A stretch of 64,000 nucleotides of DNA from the NCBI RefSeq assembly GCF_013359865.1, contig NZ_JABMCE010000080.1, positions 62,001 to 126,000 on the forward strand. Direction: 5' to 3'. Below the pieces are notes generated by a model. That model ran no database searches. It worked only from the letters and a program-made list of their open reading frames with translations, and had not been told where the DNA came from. The DNA comes from Curtobacterium pusillum (lineage in GTDB: Bacteria > Actinomycetota > Actinomycetes > Actinomycetales > Microbacteriaceae). Made by a program: the position numbers and the translations under genes. Within the stretch, counting starts at the first letter, position 1, and every line of letters begins with the position of its first letter. Shown piece after piece: positions 54,503 to 62,588 of this stretch.

Positions 54503-57500
54503 ACGAGGAACAGCTGGTGCAGCCGACCGACGGCGTCACGGTCGCGACGCCACGGCACGACGCCGACACGATCGCCGACGCCCTCGGCCGACCCCGTCCG
54601 ACCCCGCAGCAGCGCGCCGTCATCGAGTCGCCGCTCACGCCCGCGCTCGTCGTCGCCGGCGCCGGCAGCGGGAAGACGGAGACGATGGCCTCGCGCGTCG
54701 TCTGGCTGCTCGCCAACGGGATGGTCCGGCCGGACGGGATCCTCGGCCTGACCTTCACCCGCAAGGCCGCAGGAGAGCTGTCGGTCCGCATCAACGACCG
54801 GATCCGCGCCCTCGAGGACGTCGGCCTGCTCGAGGGCGGCGACGCGTTCGAGGCGCCGACGGTGTCGACCTACAACGCCTTCGCCAACTCGGTCTTCCGC
54901 GAGAACGCACTGCTCGTCGGACGCGACGGCGAGTCCCAGGTCCTCACCGAGCCGTCCGCCTGGCAGCTCGCACGCCGGGTGGTCGTGGCCGCGCGGGACG
55001 ACCGGCTGGCCGGACTCGACCGCGACGTCGACACGGTCACCGCGGCGGTCGTGGCGCTCGCCGGAGCGGTGTCCGAACACCTCGTCGAGCCCGAGCGGCT
55101 CCGCCGGTTCGCCATCGAGTTCGCCGGCCTGCTCGAGTTGCCCGGCAACAACCGCGGCACGCCGTACAAGGCCATCACCGACGCGGTCGCGGCGATCGGC
55201 GCCCTCGAACCGCTCGTCGACCTGGTCGAGGAGTTCCGTCGCCAGAAGGTCGACCGCGGCTTCGTCGAGTTCTCCGACCAGATCGCCCTCGCCCTGGCCG
55301 CAGCGGAGTCCGCCCCCCGTGTGGTGTCGGACCTGCGCCAGCGGTACGGGGTGGTGCTCCTCGACGAGTACCAGGACACCTCGGTCGTGCAGACGCGGTT
55401 CCTCGCCCGGCTGTTCCGGGGGCACCCGGTCATGGCGGTGGGGGACCCGCACCAGTCGATCTACGGGTTCCGCGGGGCGAGCGCGGCGAACCTCGCCCGG
55501 TTCCCCCGCGACTTCGGGGACGACACCGGAGGCGCGCGGCCAGTCACGTTCGCGCTCTCGACGAGCTGGCGGAACCCCGTCGACGTCCTCGCGGGGGCGA
55601 ACGCCGTCGTCGCGCCGCTGTCCGAAGCGTCCGAGGTCGACGTCGAGCGTCTCGTGCCACGGCCCGGCGCCGATGCGGGGACGGTACACGCCGTGTTCCC
55701 CGAGACCCTGCCCGAAGAAGCCGACGCCGTCGCCCGGTGGTTCGGCGCTCGACGAGCAGCGGACCCGAAGGGCTCGATGGCGCTCCTGCTGCGCTCCCGC
55801 AAGGACCTTGCGGCGTTCACGGCGGCGCTCGGCGAGCACCGGGTCCCGTTCCACGTGCTCGGCACCGGCGGTCTGCTCCAACGGCCGGAGATCGTCGACC
55901 TCGTCGCGTGCCTCCGCGTACTGCACGACCCCGCCGCGGGCAACGACCTCATCCGGCTGCTCGCCGGCGCCCGGTGGCGGATCGGCGCCGCAGACATCGC
56001 CGCCCTGCACGCGCTCGCCCGCTGGCTGTTCGGGCGGGACCACACCCAGCAGCGCCTCGACGACGAGCTCACCGCGGCGTTCCGGGCCTCGGTCGCGGCG
56101 GGCGAGCACGGGTCGATCGTCGACGCGCTCGACTTCGTGGCGACCGCTCCGGACGAGCACGGTGCCTTGGCGGACATCAGCGAGGTCGGACGTCGGCGGA
56201 TGCGGGAGCTCGGCCGGCAGCTCGCCGCACTGCGCTCCCGGGCGGCCGGCGACCTGGTCGACTTCGTGACGCTCGTGGTGCAGGAGATGCGACTCGACAT
56301 CGAGGTCGCCGCGCACGAGCAGGGAAGCGGCGCGTTCCTCGACGCGTTCGTCGACGAGCTCGCGGGCTTCGTGACGACCGACGACCGGGCCGACCTCGGC
56401 GCCTTCCTCGGCTGGATCGACGCGGCGGCACGGCGCGACGACATGGGGCCGCGCTCCGAGGAGCCCGAGGCCGGCACCGTGCAGATCCTCACCATCCACG
56501 GTTCGAAGGGCCTCGAGTGGGACGCGGTCGCCGTGCCGCGCCTGGTCGAGGGCGCGCTGCCCGCCCGCCCGCAGGAGGGCTCCTCGGGCTGGATCGGCTT
56601 CGGCCGGCTGCCCTACGAGTTCCGCGGTGACGCCGACGAACTCCCGCGGCTGGACTGGCGCGGGCACGACACCCAGAAGGACGTCACGCTCGCGATCGAC
56701 GCCTACAAGGAGCAGGTGAAGGCCCGGAACGAGGACGAGGAACGTCGGTTGACGTACGTCGCGCTCACCCGGGCGAAGCACGACCTGCTCGTCACCGGGT
56801 CGTTCTGGGCCGGCGGGGTCCGGCCGACCGAGCCGAGCCGGTACCTCCGCGACCTCGTCGACGCCGGCGTGGTCGACGCCACCGCGGTGCCCGAGACGAC
56901 CGAGCACGACGAGAACCCCCTCGGCGATGCGGGCGCCACCCAGACCTGGCCGCACGTGCCGTTCGGGCAACGCGCCGCCCGGGTCGTCGCGGCGGCCGAT
57001 CGCGTGCGGAACGCCAACCCCGGTGCGGCCGGACGGTTCGCCGCCGACATCGACCTGCTGCTCGCCGAGCGCACCGCGAACCGGAAGGCTCGGCACGCGG
57101 TGGTCGTGCCGCACCGTGTGCCCGCGTCCGGGTTCAAGGACTACCTCTCCGAGCCGGACGCGGTCGCCGAACGGCTGCGACGCCCGATGCCGGAGCGTCC
57201 GTACCGTGCCACGCGGCTCGGCACGCTGTTCCACCAGTGGGTGGAGCAGCGCGCCCGGAGCGGCGGGGCGCTCGAGACGCTGGACGTCTGGGACGGCGAA
57301 CTCGACCTCGACCAGGACGACGCGGTCGATGCCTCCGCGGAGGCCGTGGTCACCGATGACGACGCCCGCCGACTCGCCGATTTCCAAGCGACCTTCGCCC
57401 GGTCACGCTGGGCGGACCTGACCCCGGTCGAGGTCGAGCGGGAGATCCACATCCCGTTCCTCGGCCATAGCGTGGTCTGCAAGCTCGACGCGGTCTACGA

Positions 57501-57744
57501 GATCGACGGTCGCGCCGAGGTCGTCGACTGGAAGACGGGCAAGGCGCCGACGGGAGCGGACGACCTGGCGAAGCGGCAGCTGCAGCTCGCGCTGTACCGA
57601 GTCGCGTACGCCGAGTTCACCGGACGGCCGATCGACGAGGTCGACGCCGTGTTCTACTTCGTGGCCGACGACCTCGAGGTCCGGCCCCGGGAACTGCTCG
57701 ATCGTGCCGGGCTGGAGCAGGCCTGGCGGAACGCGGTCGGCTGA
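54499..57744 (+). CDS. adnB: Helicase-nuclease subunit AdnB-like (UvrD-like helicase plus PD-(D/E)XK nuclease)
   Basis: This 1081-residue protein is the second subunit of the AdnAB complex. Its motor is complete, with AGAGSGKTETMASRV (Walker A), LTFTRKAAGEL (Ia), VVLLDEYQDTSVVQ (Walker B), AVGDPHQSIYGFRGAS (III), TIHGSKGLEWDAV (V) and YVALTRAKHDLL (VI). This makes it the likely driving motor. The C-terminal nuclease domain has GTLFHQWVE, CKLDAVYEID, VVDWKTGKAP and LQLALYRVAYAEF, so the second nuclease centre is also intact. The GTG start overlaps the adnA stop (GTGA), which fits a 1:1 complex. Confidence 0.9.
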   Translation: MNEEQLVQPTDGVTVATPRHDADTIADALGRPRPTPQQRAVIESPLTPALVVAGAGSGKTETMASRVVWLLANGMVRPDGILGLTFTRKAAGELSVRINDRIRALEDVGLLEGGDAFEAPTVSTYNAFANSVFRENALLVGRDGESQVLTEPSAWQLARRVVVAARDDRLAGLDRDVDTVTAAVVALAGAVSEHLVEPERLRRFAIEFAGLLELPGNNRGTPYKAITDAVAAIGALEPLVDLVEEFRRQKVDRGFVEFSDQIALALAAAESAPRVVSDLRQRYGVVLLDEYQDTSVVQTRFLARLFRGHPVMAVGDPHQSIYGFRGASAANLARFPRDFGDDTGGARPVTFALSTSWRNPVDVLAGANAVVAPLSEASEVDVERLVPRPGADAGTVHAVFPETLPEEADAVARWFGARRAADPKGSMALLLRSRKDLAAFTAALGEHRVPFHVLGTGGLLQRPEIVDLVACLRVLHDPAAGNDLIRLLAGARWRIGAADIAALHALARWLFGRDHTQQRLDDELTAAFRASVAAGEHGSIVDALDFVATAPDEHGALADISEVGRRRMRELGRQLAALRSRAAGDLVDFVTLVVQEMRLDIEVAAHEQGSGAFLDAFVDELAGFVTTDDRADLGAFLGWIDAAARRDDMGPRSEEPEAGTVQILTIHGSKGLEWDAVAVPRLVEGALPARPQEGSSGWIGFGRLPYEFRGDADELPRLDWRGHDTQKDVTLAIDAYKEQVKARNEDEERRLTYVALTRAKHDLLVTGSFWAGGVRPTEPSRYLRDLVDAGVVDATAVPETTEHDENPLGDAGATQTWPHVPFGQRAARVVAAADRVRNANPGAAGRFAADIDLLLAERTANRKARHAVVVPHRVPASGFKDYLSEPDAVAERLRRPMPERPYRATRLGTLFHQWVEQRARSGGALETLDVWDGELDLDQDDAVDASAEAVVTDDDARRLADFQATFARSRWADLTPVEVEREIHIPFLGHSVVCKLDAVYEIDGRAEVVDWKTGKAPTGADDLAKRQLQLALYRVAYAEFTGRPIDEVDAVFYFVADDLEVRPRELLDRAGLEQAWRNAVG

Positions 57745-57780
57745 CCGCGCGGCTGGCGAGTCCACCCGGCCGGCTGGATC

Positions 57781-57841
57781 GAACCACGTATCCGACGTCG
57801 AACCAGCGGCGGGTGCCGGTTCGATGTCGGTTCCGTGGTTC
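57781..57841. terminator. Imperfect inverted repeat at a convergent junction
   Basis: The arms 57781-57804 and 57818-57841 match over 24 positions apart from a short run of mismatches, beginning GAACCACG and ending CGTGGTTC. They lie between adnB and the APH-fold gene. Confidence 0.7.
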
Positions 57842-57860
57842 GTCACCGATGGGGCGGGCC

Positions 57861-57881
57861 GGCACCGTGCCTCCAGGCCGG
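57861..57881. repeat. Half-site of the GGAGGCGCGG repeat
   Basis: GGCACCGTGCCTCCAGGCCG lies directly beside the 57781-57841 hairpin in the same convergent spacer. Confidence 0.7.
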
Positions 57882-57949
57882 CGACGCGACGCGACGCGAT
57901 GACGGCGACCCACGCGACGACCGTGACCCGACGACCGCGACGCGAGCGC

Positions 57950-58948
57950 TCAGCCGTGCCGGCGCTCGGTCGACGACAGCAGCTGCTCGACCTCGCCGAT
58001 CTCCATCGTCTCCGGCGACACCGACTGCAGCGGCGCCGCGCTCGGCGTCTGCACCGCGTCGACCAGCCGGTGCATCATCGCGACCGCGTCGTCGACGACC
58101 TCGGTGCTCTTCGCCTGCACCCCGTGCAGGAGCCACTGCGCGGTCTCGAGCTCGTGATGGACGCGGGCGCGCTGCGCGAGCTGCCGATCCCGGCCGCCGC
58201 CGTTCGCCTCGTAGGCGCTGAGGACGGTGTCGAAGGCGTCCTTCCGGCCCGCGAGCACCCAGGCGAGGTCCTTCGCCGGGTCACCGAGCCGCAGCTCGCC
58301 CCAGTCGATGACACCCGAGACCGCGTCGCCCTCGACCAGGATCGTCCCGGTGCCGAGCGAGCCGTGCACGACGGTCGGCGTGAACTGCCAGAGCTGCTGG
58401 TCGCGCGCGGCGCCCTCCCACCGTTCCTTGAGCGCGGCCGGCACGAGCTTCGTGGCGACGGCGCGGTCCATCACGGAGACGGCCGAGCGCAGCACCTCGA
58501 ACGGCGTGAGCGACGGCAGACCGGCGTCGGTGACGAAGCTCGTCGGCAGCTGGTGGATCGCGGCGACCGCGCGGCCGACGCTCGTCGCGAGCTCGGGTCG
58601 CTCGACGAGTGCCTTCAGGGTCGGGTGCGAGCCCGGCAGGTAGGTGGTGACGATGGCGCGGGTCGACCCGATGGGCGCCTGTCCGCGGTACTCGGCCACG
58701 CCGAACGGGAGGCGCGTGCGGATCCCGGCGCTCAGCGCCCGGATCGCGACGAGGTCGGCGGACTGCCGGGCTTCCGCCCGCTGGTTCCGCGGACGGCGGA
58801 TCGCCGTCTCCGTGCCGTCGGCGTCGCGGAGGACGGCCGACTCGTAGTCCCCGGACGCGGCCGAGCCGAGCGTGCGCGTGCCCGTGACGACGAGGCCGGA
58901 GACGGCCGTCGTCGCCAACGCGGCTAGAGTGAACTGGGATCCCGCCAT
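57950..58948 (-). CDS. APH-fold phosphotransferase-like protein, probably catalytically impaired
   Basis: This 332-residue protein has the fold of aminoglycoside/macrolide phosphotransferases, with an N-terminal lobe (EYRGQAPIGSTRAIVTTYLPG) and a C-terminal lobe. The catalytic loop, normally HGDxxxxN, reads HGSLGTGT (H195-T202), so both the base aspartate and the metal-binding asparagine are replaced. The second metal motif, VIDWGELRLGDPAKDLAWV (D215), is intact. It may be a pseudokinase or a ligand-binding protein. The neighbourhood (adnB and nudC) offers no substrate clue. The ATG is leaderless from TACCCT. It is unlikely to confer drug resistance as written. Confidence 0.78.
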   Translation of the reverse strand: MAGSQFTLAALATTAVSGLVVTGTRTLGSAASGDYESAVLRDADGTETAIRRPRNQRAEARQSADLVAIRALSAGIRTRLPFGVAEYRGQAPIGSTRAIVTTYLPGSHPTLKALVERPELATSVGRAVAAIHQLPTSFVTDAGLPSLTPFEVLRSAVSVMDRAVATKLVPAALKERWEGAARDQQLWQFTPTVVHGSLGTGTILVEGDAVSGVIDWGELRLGDPAKDLAWVLAGRKDAFDTVLSAYEANGGGRDRQLAQRARVHHELETAQWLLHGVQAKSTEVVDDAVAMMHRLVDAVQTPSAAPLQSVSPETMEIGEVEQLLSSTERRHG

Positions 58949-58954
58949 GCCCTC

Positions 58955-58960
58955 AGGGTA
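58955..58960 (-). promoter_or_regulatory. -10 hexamer TACCCT, leaderless start of the APH-fold gene
   Basis: Read on the minus strand, TACCCT is followed by six bases and the ATG at 58946-58948. Confidence 0.55.
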
Positions 58961-59054
58961 GGTCCGCCGCCGGTGGTCGAGCGTGCGCCACGCTGGCCCG
59001 CGGCAGCCCGGGCGTCCTGCACCCAGACCCGATCCGACCGAGGAGCCCCCTGCC

Positions 59055-59990
59055 GTGACCGTCGAGTTCGCCGCCCGGTTGCCCCTCTCCCGCAACGACC
59101 TCGACCGCGACGCGGAGTTCCGCACGACGGCCGACCTCGAGCGGGTGCTGCGGGACGACCGGTCGACCAGGTACCTGCCGGTCCGCGGGTCCGAGATGCT
59201 GCGGAGCGCCGACGGCACACTCCGGTTCGTGAGCGCGGACGCCGTGCCCGAGGGGACCGTCACGCTGTACCTCGGCCGGGCGGTCTCCGACGCGCCCGAC
59301 GCCCCCGCCGGCACCCGGTTCGTGGCGGCCTTCGTCGATGCCGCGACCGCTGCTGCGATCGAGCCGGCCGACGACGCGTGGGAGAGCCTGCGGATGTTCG
59401 GCACCGAGCTCTCGCCCCGCGACCAGGGCCTGGCGGTCGAGGCCGTGGCGATGGCGAACTGGCACGCCGTGCACGGGTTCTCGCCCCGGACCGGGTCCGC
59501 GACCGACGTCGTGACCGGAGGGTGGGTGCGCCGCGACCCCGAGGGGCACGAGCACTTCCCGCGCACCGACGCGGCGATCATCGTCGGTGTGACGGACGCC
59601 GACGACCGCATCCTGCTCGGCTCGAACGCGGCGTGGGATGCGAACCGGTACTCGCTGCTCGCGGGCTTCGTCGAACCCGGGGAGTCGCTCGAGGACGCCG
59701 TCCGCCGCGAGGTCTGGGAGGAATCGGGCGTCCGCGTCGAGGAACCCGAGTACCTCGGGTCGCAGCCGTGGCCGTTCCCGGCGTCCCTCATGGTCGGCTT
59801 CCGTGCGCGTGCGGCGGACGGCGACCCGTCGACCGCCCGACCCGACGGCGTGGAGATCCTCGACGTGCGCTGGTTCTCCCGTGAGGAGATCGGGGAGCGT
59901 GCCGGTGACACCCTGCTCCTGCCGGGCCGGACGTCGATCGCCCGCGCCATCATCGAGGAGTGGTACGGCGGCCCGCTGGACCTGCCGTGA
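59055..59990 (+). CDS. nudC: NAD(+) diphosphatase NudC (Nudix hydrolase)
   Basis: NudC hydrolyses NAD(H) to NMN(H) and AMP and removes NAD caps from RNA. The 311-residue protein has the Nudix box GFVEPGESLEDAVRREVWEE (about residues 204-226) followed by the NudC signature SQPWPFPASLM. The usual four-cysteine zinc ribbon between the domains is missing: the corresponding region (ANWHAVHGFSPRTGSATD) has no cysteine, and the whole protein contains none. The GTG at 59055 is nine bases after AGGAG (59041-59045). It overlaps uvrD2 by four bases (GTGA). Confidence 0.9.
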   Translation: MTVEFAARLPLSRNDLDRDAEFRTTADLERVLRDDRSTRYLPVRGSEMLRSADGTLRFVSADAVPEGTVTLYLGRAVSDAPDAPAGTRFVAAFVDAATAAAIEPADDAWESLRMFGTELSPRDQGLAVEAVAMANWHAVHGFSPRTGSATDVVTGGWVRRDPEGHEHFPRTDAAIIVGVTDADDRILLGSNAAWDANRYSLLAGFVEPGESLEDAVRREVWEESGVRVEEPEYLGSQPWPFPASLMVGFRARAADGDPSTARPDGVEILDVRWFSREEIGERAGDTLLLPGRTSIARAIIEEWYGGPLDLP

Positions 59991-61780
59991 ACCGCACCGC
60001 CGGGACAGGACCCGCAGGGGCGGGCTGCGCCGGCGCCGGCAACGCCGCCGGGGCGCCCGCCGTTCGTCCGCCGTCGCCGGACGAGCTGCTCGCCGCCCTC
60101 GACGCCGAGCAGCGCACCGTCGCCCGCACGCTGCTCGGCCCCGTGGCCGTCCTCGCCGGTGCCGGCACCGGCAAGACCCGCGCGATCACGCACCGCATCG
60201 CCTACGGAGTCGCGACCGGCACCTACGCACCGAACCACGTCCTCGCCCTGACCTTCACCACGCGGGCGGCCGGTGAGCTCCGGTCGCGTCTCCGCTCGCT
60301 CGGCGCCGGCACGGTGCAGGCACGGACCTTCCACGCGGCGGCGATGGCGCAGCTCAGCTACTTCTGGCCGGACACCGTCGGCGGCCATGCTCCGCGCATC
60401 GTCGAGTCGAAGGGGCGGATGATCGCGCACGCCGCGGACTCGGTCGGCATGCAGGTGGACACGCCGACGCTCCGCGACCTGGCCGCCGAGGTCGAGTGGC
60501 GCAAGGTCCAGATGCTCTCGTACGAGGAGTACGAGGCAGCGGCCGCCGAGCGGGTGATGCCGCGCGACACCCCGCCGCGCCGCGTGCTCGACCTCATGCG
60601 CGCCTACGAGCAGCTCAAGGACGACCGCCGCCAGCTCGACTTCGAGGACGTCCTGCTCGCCACCCTCGGCATGGTGGAGTCCGAACCCCGCGTGGCGTCG
60701 TACGTCCGGCAGCAGTACCGGTTCTTCGTCGTCGACGAGTACCAGGACGTCTCGCCCGTGCAGCACGACCTGCTCCGGGCATGGCTCGGCGGCCGGGACG
60801 ACGTCTGCGTCGTCGGGGACGCCAGTCAGACCATCTACTCGTTCGCGGGGGCGTCGAGCCGGTACCTGCTCGGCTTCGGCTCCGAGTTCCCGCGCGGATC
60901 GGTCCTGCGGCTCGAGCGGAACTACCGCTCCACGCCCCAGGTCGTGCACGCCGCGAACGCCCTCATGCGCGGGCAGCCGGGGGCGCTCGACCTCGTCGCG
61001 CAGACCACCGAGTCCGGCCCGGAGCCCGAGGTCCTGTCGTGCGTCCACGACGGTGACGAGGCGCAGACCGTCGCCCGTCGGATCGCCGAGCTCGTCGTCG
61101 GCGGTGCTGCCCACGGCGAGTGCGCGGTGCTCTACCGGCTCGGCGCCCAGGCCGCGGCGATCGAGTCCGCGCTCGGCCGTGCGGGGATCCCGTACCGCGT
61201 GCAGGGCGGCACCCGGTTCTTCGACCGTCCCGAGGTCAAGCTCGCCGTGCACCACATGCGCGGCGAAGCCGTCCGGCAGACCGACGACGAGCTCACCCGC
61301 CGCGTCGGACTCGTGCTCCAGGTCAGCGGCTGGACGCCCACCCCGCCGGAGGGGACGGGCGCGGTCCGCGAGCAGTGGGAGGCGCTGCAGGCGATCATGG
61401 GGCTCGCCGAGGACGCGCCGGCCGGCACGACCATGCAGCAGTTCACCCAGGACCTCGTCGACCGTGCCGCGACCCACCACGAGCCCGAGCTCGACGCCGT
61501 GACCCTCGCCACGCTGCACTCGTCGAAGGGCCTCGAATGGCCGCACGTCGTGGTGATCGGCGCCGCGGAGGGGCTGCTGCCGATCTCGTACGCGACCACC
61601 GAGGCGGCGATCGACGAGGAACGCCGCCTGTTCTACGTCGGCCTGACCCGTGCGCGGCGATCGGTCACCGTCACGTGGTCGCAACAGGGTTCCACGCGTG
61701 GGGGAGGCCGGGTGGCGAGTCGGTTCCTGGCAGCGCTCGACACGCGCAGCGCGGATGGAACACCACCGGCCGCCGCGTGA
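59987..61780 (+). CDS. uvrD2: ATP-dependent DNA helicase UvrD2-like
   Basis: This superfamily 1A 3'-5' DNA helicase of 597 residues works in repair and replication. Motifs are AGAGTGKTRAI (I), LTFTTRAAGELRSRL (Ia), FFVVDEYQDVSPVQ (II), VVGDASQTIYSFAGAS (III), TLHSSKGLEWPHVVVIG (V) and RLFYVGLTRARRSV (VI). Many actinobacterial UvrD2 proteins carry a C-terminal HRDC domain, but this one stops right after the motor. The start is GTG at 59987, overlapping nudC. The 3' end overlaps the converging E1-like gene by 110 bases. Confidence 0.9.
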   Translation: MNRTAGTGPAGAGCAGAGNAAGAPAVRPPSPDELLAALDAEQRTVARTLLGPVAVLAGAGTGKTRAITHRIAYGVATGTYAPNHVLALTFTTRAAGELRSRLRSLGAGTVQARTFHAAAMAQLSYFWPDTVGGHAPRIVESKGRMIAHAADSVGMQVDTPTLRDLAAEVEWRKVQMLSYEEYEAAAAERVMPRDTPPRRVLDLMRAYEQLKDDRRQLDFEDVLLATLGMVESEPRVASYVRQQYRFFVVDEYQDVSPVQHDLLRAWLGGRDDVCVVGDASQTIYSFAGASSRYLLGFGSEFPRGSVLRLERNYRSTPQVVHAANALMRGQPGALDLVAQTTESGPEPEVLSCVHDGDEAQTVARRIAELVVGGAAHGECAVLYRLGAQAAAIESALGRAGIPYRVQGGTRFFDRPEVKLAVHHMRGEAVRQTDDELTRRVGLVLQVSGWTPTPPEGTGAVREQWEALQAIMGLAEDAPAGTTMQQFTQDLVDRAATHHEPELDAVTLATLHSSKGLEWPHVVVIGAAEGLLPISYATTEAAIDEERRLFYVGLTRARRSVTVTWSQQGSTRGGGRVASRFLAALDTRSADGTPPAAA

Positions 61781-62528
61781 CCGACAGGTCGTCGCGTTCG
61801 AAGACCAGCTGCTCGTCCTGCGGTCGTTGCGTGACGAGCGGCAGCCGTTCGAGGAGCATCCGGACGGCCGCTGCGGCGATCGCCGCGATCCGGTACGGCG
61901 ACAGCGGTGCCGCGGGGCGGCCCCACACCTGTGCGGCGATCGCCGGCCACGCCGGGTCGTCGTCGACGCGCGCGTACTCGAGGCACTGGAGGCACGGCCC
62001 GGCACCCGGGACCACGAACGGCCCGACGCGCACCCGTCCGTCACCGACGACCACCGCCAGGTGCGGCACCCCTCGTCGCGTCCAGGCGGCACGGAGCGCC
62101 GGGTCGACGACGTGGTCGGCGACCACGACCGCGAGCCGTGGGTCCTGCGCCGGCATGGCGACCGGGCCACCGCGGGGTGCTGAGGTCCGGGCGACCGTCA
62201 CTCCCTCTCCGGACAGCAGGTCGGTGACGGCGTCGGGCAGGGAACCGGTCCCGTGCACCTCGACGCGCGCGAGCGGTTCCGGCAGGACGTCGACGACGGC
62301 GGGCGAAGCGGCTCCGAGCAGCCGTGCCGCGACGCCGGGCGGGCAGCCGGTCGCCGCGGCCAGGCCGGACAGTGCTTCGCGCCCGGTCTCGCGACGCAGC
62401 GCACACAGGAACCGTTCCTCACCCGTGGTCGGGACGGGGACGACGGCGCGCGGCGGGTCGACCCCGAGCTGGACGGTGGTCGGGTCGCGCCAGACGAACT
62501 CGAGGGTCGGGTCGATGCGGATGCCCAT
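61671..62528 (-). CDS. E1/ThiF-like cyclodehydratase homologue, orphan
   Basis: This 285-residue protein resembles the E1-like, leader-peptide-binding half of azole-forming cyclodehydratases (TOMM/Ocin-ThiF family). The structural zinc ligands are recognisable as PCLQCLEYARVDDDPAW and, near the end, FHPRCACRALP, giving the CxxC...CxC pattern. It lacks an ATP-binding E1 motif, as is usual for this group. No YcaO gene or precursor peptide is nearby. From memory, mycobacteria have a similar protein (Rv3196) at the same position between uvrD2 and the DUF2342 protease, so it is probably a conserved housekeeping protein. The last 110 bases overlap uvrD2 in antisense and encode the CxC motif. Confidence 0.75.
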   Translation of the reverse strand: MGIRIDPTLEFVWRDPTTVQLGVDPPRAVVPVPTTGEERFLCALRRETGREALSGLAAATGCPPGVAARLLGAASPAVVDVLPEPLARVEVHGTGSLPDAVTDLLSGEGVTVARTSAPRGGPVAMPAQDPRLAVVVADHVVDPALRAAWTRRGVPHLAVVVGDGRVRVGPFVVPGAGPCLQCLEYARVDDDPAWPAIAAQVWGRPAAPLSPYRIAAIAAAAVRMLLERLPLVTQRPQDEQLVFERDDLSVTRRPVVFHPRCACRALPGTDSPPGLPHAWNPVATT

Positions 62529-62588
62529 GCCCCCACGCTGGCGGACGGAGCGCCTGCGTGGGGGAGCGTCAGCCGATCTGTGGAGAAC

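Noticed and set aside
57950-62170. A minus-strand open frame of about 1400 codons across nudC and uvrD2
   Set aside because: Only the final 332 codons form the APH-fold protein. The upstream part is low-complexity antisense of well-supported genes.
61671-62528. A thiazole/oxazole-modified peptide (RiPP) cluster
   Set aside because: Only the E1-like protein is present. There is no YcaO enzyme, precursor, protease specific to RiPPs or exporter within the window.
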